Below, piece by piece: positions 1 to 6,314 of a DNA stretch of 31,772 bases. Position 1 is the first letter of the stretch, and every line of letters starts with the position of its first letter. Position numbers and translations under genes: made by a program. This stretch comes from RGIG8785 sp045655245 (GTDB taxonomy: Bacteria; Bacillota; Clostridia; RGIG8785), in contig JAZOOX010000006.1 of assembly GCA_045655245.1 (NCBI GenBank), positions 1-31,772 on the forward strand. Reading direction: 5' to 3'. A model generated the notes under the pieces. That model had not been told where the DNA came from. It did not search any database and worked only from the letters and a program-made list of their open reading frames with translations.

Positions 1-1592
1 GGGATGCTTGGCTGGAGGATGAACCCAACGACGTTCTGGCGCTTCGCTATGAGCAACGCCAATCCTTCTGGCTCCCCGCCTTTTTTGCCGACAATATGGT
101 TCTGCAACGGGAAAAGCCCATCCATGTCTGGGGCTACTCTAAAGCAGAAGGTGCTACCCTGACCTTAGGTCTTACCGATGCCGAGGGCAAAACCCACGCC
201 GTTACCGCAACGGTTGAAAACGGCAAGTTTGAAGGGCTTCTTCCTGCACAAGAAGCTACCACCAAAGGGCTGACTCTGACGGTCAGCGGTTTGGGCCAGA
301 GCGTGGTTTATCACAACATTTGGATTGGCGATGTGTGGATCGTTGCAGGTCAGTCCAATATGGGCATTCCTCCTCTCTGGATTGGTCAGCAGGGTTATAC
401 CGAGGAGTTCGAAGCCATGAAAGAGCGGGTGGATGAATCTCAGCCCATTCGCATGTTCCAACAGATGCACCAGGCCGGCGAAAACCCCTGCCGTGACAGT
501 ACAGGCGGCGTTTGGTACGAAAACAAATGGGAGAACGTTTCCCGCTTTAGTGCCATCGGTTATTATGCTGCGCGGGTTATGCAAAAGGGTGTGGGTGTTC
601 CTTTTGCTTTGATTGATACCTCGATTGCAGGTACTTGGCTCCAGAGTTGGGTTCCCGAATCCTTTTTTGACGGGAGCGAGAAGAGCGACAAGTACTACCT
701 GGATTGGTACCGCCGGGAAAGATTCTATCGGGATGGTTGGTGCCGTCCCTGCGGTCCTTATAACGGTATGATCGCGCCCCTGGCAGGCTTTACAGCGGCG
801 GGTGTCTTTTGGTATCAAGGCTCTAACAACCTGGGACAGACCAAGAAATTTTACAACTACGGCCGCCAGCTGATCAAACTGATTCAGCATTGGCGTACCC
901 TTTTCAATAACGAAACCCTCCCCGTTGTAGTGGTACAGATGCTTTCTAACCTGTGCTATGCGGTACCCAATATGCCTAAACTCACCGGCGGTATCGACAA
1001 CCCTGCAGGGGTTAATGACCTGGCAATGCTCTTTATGGAAGCCATGCCCAAAGAGCCGAACGAGAATATGCTCGGCTATGTCAGCGGTCGTGAACAACAA
1101 AGCTGGGTCGAAAATGAAATTGACAATGTACTGACCGTTGTGGCAACCGATATGTCCAATAAGACCCACGATGTTCACCCGCCGAACAAGCTGCCCTTGG
1201 CAGAGCGCATGGGCGAACAGGCTTTGGGTGCTTTCTATGGATTTGAGGGATTGCGTCACAGCCCCACCTTTAAAGAAGTCAAAAAGGTTGACGGCGGATT
1301 GCTGGTCACCTTTAACCATGCCGAGGGCGGACTGAAACTGTCCAACGAGCTTCCCGTACGGCATTTTGAAGTCAGCGAAGACGGCTACAACTTCACCGAT
1401 GCCGAGGCGGAACTGACCGAGGACGGTATTCTGGTCAAGACCGAAACCGCAACCTATGTCCGCCACGCGTTTGAATCCTGCCCCGAAGTTAACGTTTACA
1501 ACCAGGCAGGGTACCCCTTAGAGCCTTTCCGTGCAGGTGTGTCGGAAGGCCGCATTTGGGAAGGCCCCTTCACGGTGAAAATCAGTAGATGA
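1..1592 (+). CDS. Sialate O-acetylesterase-like SGNH hydrolase, 5'-truncated by window edge
   Basis: The reading frame is open to the left edge (in frame from base 3), so the gene starts outside the window; the ATG at 96 is internal, because the residues before it (WLPAFFADN) continue into a MVLQREKPIHVWG stretch typical of sialate O-acetylesterases. This family removes O-acetyl esters from sugars with a Ser-His-Asp catalytic set. The nucleophile block GQSNM lies near base 350 (Ser codon about 354) and the block THDVHPPNK near 1165 supplies Asp and His. The third block reads WYQGSNN near 813, whereas the usual form is WYQGE(S/A)N. The downstream gene has the same hydrolase preceded by about 440 extra residues, and the residues before WLPAFF here resemble the matching junction, so this protein probably has a similar N-terminal region outside the window. 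Whether it is exported cannot be judged. Substrate is unproven; other acetylated glycans are possible. Confidence 0.85.
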   Translation, partial: DAWLEDEPNDVLALRYEQRQSFWLPAFFADNMVLQREKPIHVWGYSKAEGATLTLGLTDAEGKTHAVTATVENGKFEGLLPAQEATTKGLTLTVSGLGQSVVYHNIWIGDVWIVAGQSNMGIPPLWIGQQGYTEEFEAMKERVDESQPIRMFQQMHQAGENPCRDSTGGVWYENKWENVSRFSAIGYYAARVMQKGVGVPFALIDTSIAGTWLQSWVPESFFDGSEKSDKYYLDWYRRERFYRDGWCRPCGPYNGMIAPLAGFTAAGVFWYQGSNNLGQTKKFYNYGRQLIKLIQHWRTLFNNETLPVVVVQMLSNLCYAVPNMPKLTGGIDNPAGVNDLAMLFMEAMPKEPNENMLGYVSGREQQSWVENEIDNVLTVVATDMSNKTHDVHPPNKLPLAERMGEQALGAFYGFEGLRHSPTFKEVKKVDGGLLVTFNHAEGGLKLSNELPVRHFEVSEDGYNFTDAEAELTEDGILVKTETATYVRHAFESCPEVNVYNQAGYPLEPFRAGVSEGRIWEGPFTVKISR

Positions 1593-1602
1593 GGAAACAT
1601 CG

Positions 1603-4320
1603 ATGGAATGCTATCACTCGATCAACGACCATATGCGCGCTGTTAACGGCGAAGAAACCCCTTGGCGTCGAGAGTATGCACCTCGCGGCACCTTTGATTG
1701 GCGCGAAATTACCCATGTAGACGCTGACCGCTATGTGGTTCGTCCCGGAGCGGGCCGCCATGACCCGGAATACGTTTTAAACGGGTATGTGTGGTCCCGC
1801 GGGTTTCGGTTGGGTAAAAACGATATGTCCCGCACCTTTGTTGCCCCCCGTGACGGGCTGCTTTATATCGAAGGCGTCGGCGAGATCTCCTTCCTTTACT
1901 TCAACGCCAACTGCAGTTGCCTGCGGATGATGCATAACGACCGCGTTATTTGGCCCGATGTGGGCGAGTACGAAGGAGACTTCCTCCCTATCGGGTACGA
2001 GCATACTACCATCTTTCCTTCCCGTTTCATTCAGGTCAAAAAAGGGGACAGACTTCGCTTTGTCGGCCGTAACAACGGCGACGGCGAGGCGGACGAGGTG
2101 CAGTGGGCTGTTCAGCTGACCTATCTCCCCGCCGGGTTTTTGACCCGTGAAATCACCTTAAAACCCGGGGAAAGTACATACCCCGAGATTTATAACGAAA
2201 CGGCAAAGGCTCCCTTCTTTGTCTGTGATAATGAAGAATCGGTCACCGTTGCCACGGATGGTAAAATTACCGCCGTTGCGCCCGGTCCCGCCGTTATCCG
2301 TGCCCATTTCGGCAACGATGTTTCGTCCGAACTGTTGGTGTGGGTTGGCGATGCCGAGGACGTATGCAACCCGCTGAACCTGGTCATCTCTTTTGCAACG
2401 CCGTATGTGTCGGTGGGCGGCGGTCTCGGTGTTCAAACCGATGACACCCTGCAGATGGCACTGGAATTGGGGCAGGCAACGACTTCGGCGGGCAACGCCG
2501 TTGCCGATGCCAAACGCTTTGATCATGGAGGGGAAAGCGTTACCCTTCCTGCCGAAGGCTTGCGCACAGCGGAAGTGGATTGCACCTTCCTGCCCGAATA
2601 CAAGGGTGGGCGCACCTTAAAGGACGTCACGGTTGCTATGTATACCACCAAAGGGAACGGGCGACTGTACCATATGGAACTATGGTACAACACTACCGCC
2701 GACCCGTCCACTTTCCGATTTTTATACGCCTATCGTGTTCCCGGTCTTACCGCTCAGGACGTGTATCCCACCATCCGTGTTGCAGGGTTTAACGGCCGCG
2801 TGACTGATGTGTTGTCGGTGCGTGTGGTCTTCCGCAAGAGGGACAATTTCTCGGTCATCTTGAAAGAAATAGACATCAACTTCGAAGAGGATGGTGCAGA
2901 GGTAGGTGCTTTGCGTACCGCCTTGCATGAAACCATTTGGCTTCCCTCGGTCTTTGCCGATCAGATGATGATTCAGCGGGACAAACCCGTTCGTGTTTGG
3001 GGGTTTGGGGGCAAAGAAGGGGATTCGGTGGCTGTTACTCTGGGAAGAGATACCGCCTTGGCAGAAATCAAAAACGGCAAGTGGCTTTGCGAGCTTCCTG
3101 CCCGTCCTGCCTCTGCAGTGGGCGAGACGTTGACCGTTACCTACCGGGATCAGACCTTTACTTACAGAGACATCTGGTTTGGTGATTTATGGTGGGCAGG
3201 GGGACAATCCAATATGGAAATCGCTGTAGGCGCTGCCCCTGCCGAAGAACAAAAACGCTTTGTAGACCGCATCTCTCCCGATGATAAAATTCGGTGGTTT
3301 AAACAACGCCAATGCGCCGCAGACCGGCCCTGTCCGGATGTTTATCAGGGTAGTTGGCAGCAGATTACCGTTGACAACTACCGCGGCTTCTCTGCCGTTG
3401 CCGCCAACTTTATTTACGAACTCTACCGCCAGACAAGCGTACCGATGGGTATTCTCTATGGTGCCATCGGCGCCGCTAAACTGGAAGCCTGGCTTCCTGT
3501 TACCGCGTTTGGTGATGACGATTACGGCAAACGCTTTACCGACTGGTTTTATCGTCGCCAGTATGACGGCGAAATCTGGTACCGTCCCATCGGCCCCTTT
3601 CATCAAATGGTGGACCCCATGACCGATTTCAATATAAAAGGATTGATTTGGTATCAGGGCGAAGCCAATAGCCGGGACCAGCGGGATTATCCCTACTATG
3701 CCGAGCGATTGCACGGCATGGTCGCGTACTGGGGCAAGCGCTTCCGCATGGAAAAGATGCCCTGCGTTGCCGTACAGTTAGCGCCCTTCTCGATGGCAGA
3801 AGAATCGGTCTACGGCTGGTGCTGCATCCGCGAAGCTGTTTTAAATGCTTCTTTGGATTATGAGAATATCGAAGCCGCCTTTATCGGCGATACCGCGGAC
3901 GAGACCCACGATTGCCATCCCCCGAACAAGGATATTGTGGGCCAGCGTATGGCACACGTCATTGCGGCATCGGTCTATGGCATCCCCGGTGTCCATCAGG
4001 GCCCCATTCCCAATGCTATCCGTCGGGAAGGCAATGCCTTTGTTATCGGTTTTGATCATGTAGGGGATGGGCTGGTCGCCAAGGACGGAAAGCCCTTGCG
4101 TCATTTCGAGCTTAGCGGCGACGGAAAACAATTTTTTCCTGCAAAAGCAGAAATCAGGAACGACACTGTTGTGGTTTCCTGCGACGAAGTAGAGAACCCT
4201 TATATGGTGCGGTATGCATTTTCTGCCGTTCCTAAGGTTAATTTCTTTAATCAAAACGGTTTTGTTGCAACACCGTTTAGAATGACTTTAGACGGATTGT
4301 ACCGCGAACCAAAAGCATAA
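1603..4320 (+). CDS. Multidomain sialate O-acetylesterase-like SGNH hydrolase (905 aa)
   Basis: It starts 10 bases after the previous stop with a GAGGAAA ribosome site, so it is co-transcribed with its paralogue. Residues about 50-175 form a beta-rich, CBM-like region ending in a VKKGDRLRFVGRN motif; about 205-247 look like a Big_2-type Ig fold (DGKITAVAPGPAVI); about 250-440 are unassigned. The hydrolase begins at WLPSVFADQMMIQRDKP (447 onward). Catalytic blocks are visible: GQSNM at 534-538 (Ser536), WYQGEAN at 683-689, and THDCHPPNK near 768-776 with Asp770 and His772. Typical sialate O-acetylesterases are 450-650 residues, so the extra N-terminal 440 residues are unusual. No signal peptide is seen at the N terminus, which suggests a cytoplasmic enzyme acting on imported oligosaccharides. 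The esterase class is secure; the exact substrate is inferred from the family. Confidence 0.85.
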   Translation: MECYHSINDHMRAVNGEETPWRREYAPRGTFDWREITHVDADRYVVRPGAGRHDPEYVLNGYVWSRGFRLGKNDMSRTFVAPRDGLLYIEGVGEISFLYFNANCSCLRMMHNDRVIWPDVGEYEGDFLPIGYEHTTIFPSRFIQVKKGDRLRFVGRNNGDGEADEVQWAVQLTYLPAGFLTREITLKPGESTYPEIYNETAKAPFFVCDNEESVTVATDGKITAVAPGPAVIRAHFGNDVSSELLVWVGDAEDVCNPLNLVISFATPYVSVGGGLGVQTDDTLQMALELGQATTSAGNAVADAKRFDHGGESVTLPAEGLRTAEVDCTFLPEYKGGRTLKDVTVAMYTTKGNGRLYHMELWYNTTADPSTFRFLYAYRVPGLTAQDVYPTIRVAGFNGRVTDVLSVRVVFRKRDNFSVILKEIDINFEEDGAEVGALRTALHETIWLPSVFADQMMIQRDKPVRVWGFGGKEGDSVAVTLGRDTALAEIKNGKWLCELPARPASAVGETLTVTYRDQTFTYRDIWFGDLWWAGGQSNMEIAVGAAPAEEQKRFVDRISPDDKIRWFKQRQCAADRPCPDVYQGSWQQITVDNYRGFSAVAANFIYELYRQTSVPMGILYGAIGAAKLEAWLPVTAFGDDDYGKRFTDWFYRRQYDGEIWYRPIGPFHQMVDPMTDFNIKGLIWYQGEANSRDQRDYPYYAERLHGMVAYWGKRFRMEKMPCVAVQLAPFSMAEESVYGWCCIREAVLNASLDYENIEAAFIGDTADETHDCHPPNKDIVGQRMAHVIAASVYGIPGVHQGPIPNAIRREGNAFVIGFDHVGDGLVAKDGKPLRHFELSGDGKQFFPAKAEIRNDTVVVSCDEVENPYMVRYAFSAVPKVNFFNQNGFVATPFRMTLDGLYREPKA

Positions 4321-4372
4321 TTGCTGTTATTTTGCGCAAACTATTTCCGACAACATCGTAGGAGGGAATAAA

Positions 4373-4537
4373 ATGCGCAACGGGTTGTTATTTGGTATGA
4401 TCGGCGGTGCGGTGTTGGGTGCTGTTGCTACGGCGATGGTTTGCCCCATGGATATGCGCCGTATTCGTAAAATCAAACGCAAGGCAGGTCACGCCCTGCG
4501 CCTGATGGAGCATACCGTCGGAGATTTATGGCAATAA
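4373..4537 (+). CDS. Small YtxH-like protein (54 aa)
   Basis: This short frame begins ATG at 4373, eight bases after a perfect AGGAGGG ribosome site (4360-4366), and ends TAA just before a strong terminator. The product has a Gly/Ala-rich hydrophobic segment (residues 5-24, FGMIGGAVLGAVATAMV) followed by CPMDMRRIRKIKRKAGH, a basic stretch, and an amphipathic tail ending DLWQ. The pattern of a glycine-rich membrane segment followed by a positively charged helix resembles YtxH-like and other small membrane-associated Clostridia proteins. Function is unknown. It lies 52 bases after the esterase gene with no terminator between, so it may be read with that operon. The ribosome site plus the adjoining terminator are the main support for it being real. 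Confidence 0.7.
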   Translation: MRNGLLFGMIGGAVLGAVATAMVCPMDMRRIRKIKRKAGHALRLMEHTVGDLWQ

Positions 4538-4567
4538 AAAAAGACCCCGAAAGGGGTCTTTTTTTAT
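4538..4567. terminator. Bidirectional intrinsic terminator
   Basis: An 8-bp perfect stem, AAGACCCC (4541-4548) and GGGGTCTT (4553-4560) with a GAAA loop, is flanked by an A-run on the left and a T-run on the right. It can stop the plus-strand small gene and the minus-strand TM2 gene. Confidence 0.9.
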
Positions 4568-4749
4568 TACGGATAGTAAGGATTGGGTTTAAAGAGCAGA
4601 ACGAAAATATCAATCAGCCAGCCGATGCCAAACAACCCGCCTGTGAAGACATATACAATTCCCAATAAGATGCGTTCTTCGTAAAACTTATGGGCACCAA
4701 ACCCGCCCAAAAACAAACACAGGAAAAAAGAAATCCATTTATTTTTCAT
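4567..4749 (-). CDS. TM2 domain-containing protein (60 aa)
   Basis: The whole protein is one TM2 domain: a first hydrophobic helix (about residues 5-15), the signature GGFGAHKFY (15-23), and a second helix (about 28-53, GIVYVFTGGLFGIGWLIDIF). TM2 proteins are small two-helix membrane proteins without a defined biochemical role in bacteria. The start follows AAGGAG by eight bases. It lies 32 bases downstream of a DUF4230 lipoprotein gene and ends at the shared terminator, so it is the last gene of a three-gene minus-strand operon. The family call is secure; the function is not known. Confidence 0.9.
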   Translation of the reverse strand: MKNKWISFFLCLFLGGFGAHKFYEERILLGIVYVFTGGLFGIGWLIDIFVLLFKPNPYYP

Positions 4750-4781
4750 GATAATTACTCCTTATTGTTTACAAAAGCACG

Positions 4782-5354
4782 TTAAATATTTTTCCACAGG
4801 ATAGCATATTCTTTTCCTGAAATTTCGCCCAGCTGATTGATGTAGTTGGTAATCAGTTCTTTTGCCCGATCTTCTGCCTGAATAAACAAGGCTTTATTTG
4901 CAAGAACGGTTTCCTTCATTTTTTCTTGTGCTTTGTGTACTTCTGTTTTCTGTGTTTCTACAGTAATTTCGTTTTTGTTCCAAAAACTATCCTTGTTGGC
5001 AAACACATTAAACGTTTCAGTTAAAACAGCGGTGCTTAAAAGCTTGGCTTTCGGCATAGTCACCGTTACCACATTGTCGGTGACACTCATTGAAACAAGA
5101 GACATATCAATCCCGATCTTTGCAACACCTTCATATTCAATCCAAAGATGTCTATCCTTTTCTAAAATATGGGACCACCCGTTACCTTTTTCTTGTTCGG
5201 CTATAGCCACATTGTTGTAATAGCATTCTAAAGTTGCTAATTCACAAATCGCTTTGACTTGTTCTTCTACGGGTTCTTCTGCTTTGGAGGAACAAGCGGT
5301 TAATGCACAAACAAAAATTGAAAAAATGCATAATAGCGCAATGAGTCGTTTCAC
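4782..5354 (-). CDS. DUF4230-family lipoprotein (190 aa)
   Basis: The N terminus MKRLIALLCIFSIF leads to a lipobox LTAC at residues 18-21, so the mature protein should be lipidated at Cys21 on the outer face of the membrane. The rest matches the DUF4230 pattern: an ICELATLECYYNNVA stretch, then IEYEGVAKIGIDMSLV and a beta-strand pair with VTVTMPKAKLLS. A GTG start at 5354 is preferred because AGAAGGTGA sits at good distance before it; an in-frame GTG at 5363 is possible but overlaps the ribosome site. It follows the first DUF4230 gene with a very short gap and is paralogous to it. DUF4230 proteins are extracytoplasmic and of unknown function. Confidence 0.85.
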   Translation of the reverse strand: MKRLIALLCIFSIFVCALTACSSKAEEPVEEQVKAICELATLECYYNNVAIAEQEKGNGWSHILEKDRHLWIEYEGVAKIGIDMSLVSMSVTDNVVTVTMPKAKLLSTAVLTETFNVFANKDSFWNKNEITVETQKTEVHKAQEKMKETVLANKALFIQAEDRAKELITNYINQLGEISGKEYAILWKNI

Positions 5355-5369
5355 ATTATTCACCTTCTA

Positions 5370-5999
5370 TTATTTGTAAATGATATCGTAGCCTTCAGGG
5401 AGTTGTGTTTCCAGTGGTTTGGTTATTGCTTGAATTGTTTTAATTGCATTGTCTGTTGCCATTTTCTTCAGCGAATCGTTTTGCTTTGCTTTAGTAGTAA
5501 GGTCTGTCACCGCCTTTTTATAGGCTTCGACAAAGAGTGTTTCTTGGTTGGCTTTCCCGTCGTATATGTATTTTAGAGAAGTTTCGTCTACTGAAACGGA
5601 ATTAATTTGGATGGGCGGGATGCCGATGATGAATTGCTTGTTTTCCTCGTCTTTGGTGATGGTTACTTTACTAAAGTCAATTCCTGCTTTAACAATGCCG
5701 CTATAATAGATGTAATACGGTTTATTTTTTTTGCTTTCTTGAATGGTAGCAACAGAGTTATAAGTGTAGTCCACTGTTGAAAGCTCACCAATTTCGAGAA
5801 TTTCTTTTAAAGTCGATTCTGCAGTTATTGTTACCTTTCCTGCTCTATCGAAAATGGTAAGCAAGGCAACAATGATGATAAAAGCGATGGCGCCAAACAA
5901 AATGATCTTCTTTTTGAACTTGACGAACAATCCATATAGTTGCTTTTTCTGAATCTCCGTTTCTTGTGTCACTTGCGGTTCTTTTTCTTTTAGTTTCAT
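5370..5999 (-). CDS. DUF4230-family membrane-anchored protein (209 aa)
   Basis: A charged cytoplasmic head (residues 1-30, rich in Lys, Glu and Gln) is followed by one transmembrane segment (about 31-50, IILFGAIAFIIIVALLTIF) and an extracellular DUF4230 region with ELSTVDYTYNSVA (72-84) and YSGIVKAGIDFSKV (99-112). The start chosen is the ATG at 5999, seven bases after AAGGAG; an in-frame ATG at 6026 would put its first codons inside the palindrome arm and lacks a ribosome site. It is the first gene of the operon with the lipoprotein paralogue and the TM2 protein. The two paralogues differ in anchoring (helix versus lipid). The family call rests on the aligned motifs shared by the pair; the function is unknown. 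Base composition is clearly AT-richer than the flanking genes. Confidence 0.85.
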   Translation of the reverse strand: MKLKEKEPQVTQETEIQKKQLYGLFVKFKKKIILFGAIAFIIIVALLTIFDRAGKVTITAESTLKEILEIGELSTVDYTYNSVATIQESKKNKPYYIYYSGIVKAGIDFSKVTITKDEENKQFIIGIPPIQINSVSVDETSLKYIYDGKANQETLFVEAYKKAVTDLTTKAKQNDSLKKMATDNAIKTIQAITKPLETQLPEGYDIIYK

Positions 6000-6025
6000 C
6001 AGAAAACTCCTTTCAAAAAGGTGCA

Positions 6026-6047
6026 TGTAATTTTCGCGAAAATTACA
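6026..6047. promoter_or_regulatory. 22-bp perfect palindrome, putative operator or mRNA hairpin
   Basis: The half-site TGTAATTTTCG is followed directly by its exact reverse complement. It lies 27 bases upstream of the preferred start of the first DUF4230 gene, just downstream of a weak minus-strand -10-like TATTGT (6054-6059). A dimeric repressor site is the simplest reading. Confidence 0.55.
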
Positions 6048-6072
6048 CGGGTTACAATAGGGTAGATTCCAC

Positions 6073-6245
6073 CGCGAATAAAAACGCGCGCCTCCAGAAA
6101 GAGAACGCGCCGAAAAAGTGTACTCTCTCGCTACTGCTACACAGCCTCATCTGTTTGGGTACGTGAAACAGGGAAAACACATGTTACCAAAGTCTTTTCT
6201 CATAACGGACATTCTGTTATGCGGTTGTGTAGTAACTTCACTATA
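6073..6245 (-). ncRNA. Candidate structured leader RNA or sRNA upstream of DUF4230 operon
   Basis: Reading the minus strand from the promoter, I see a closing stem CTACACA (6226-6232) with TGTGTAG (6137-6143), enclosing hairpins CATAAC/GTTATG (6216-6221 with 6201-6206) and CTGTTT/AAACAG (6166-6171 with 6151-6156). After the closing stem comes a GC-rich hairpin followed by TTTTTATT. This multi-branched domain plus terminator is the layout of a riboswitch or other cis-acting attenuator; a stand-alone small RNA is equally possible. A competing pairing of GTTAC near 6233-6237 with GTAAC near 6183-6187 is also available. I do not recognise the conserved core of any known riboswitch class. No coding frame of note lies in this stretch of about 310 bases between genes. 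Confidence 0.5.
6077..6110 (-). terminator. Intrinsic terminator within the DUF4230 leader
   Basis: On the minus strand GCGCG (6106-6110) pairs with CGCGC (6086-6090), with a possible inner CTC/GAG, and is followed by TTTTTATT. It lies upstream of the coding region, not after a gene, which implies attenuation or a short separate RNA. Confidence 0.55.
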
Positions 6246-6280
6246 TCATACTATATAGTAAAAAACAAGATTTTTGTCGA
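6240..6280 (-). promoter_or_regulatory. Promoter(s) of the DUF4230 leader, with 12-bp palindrome
   Basis: Two overlapping sigma-A candidates exist on the minus strand: TCGACA (6275-6280), 17 bp, TATATA (6252-6257); and TTGTTT (6263-6268), 17 bp, TATAGT (6240-6245). A perfect palindrome TACTATATAGTA (6249-6260) overlaps both and could bind a regulator. Confidence 0.6.
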
Positions 6281-6285
6281 ATAAA

Positions 6286-6310
6286 ATAAAAAGACCCCAA
6301 AAGGGGTCTT
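6286..6310 (-). terminator. Intrinsic terminator after the DUF1015 gene
   Basis: AAGACCCC (6303-6310 read on the minus strand) pairs with GGGGTCTT (6291-6298) around a TTTT loop and is followed by TTTATTTTATT on the minus strand. The stem is identical to the one at 4541-4560. Confidence 0.9.
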
Positions 6311-6314
6311 CATC

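Noticed and set aside
165..1466. Long open frame on the minus strand (433 codons) inside the first esterase gene.
   Set aside because: It is the antisense shadow of a gene with clear catalytic motifs, with no ribosome site or recognisable product.
6060..6090. Plus-strand sequence AGGGTAGATTCCACCGCG resembles the T-box core AGGGTGGnACCGCG.
   Set aside because: It has extra bases inside the core, no specifier domain before it and no plus-strand gene downstream; the terminator with T-run lies on the minus strand.
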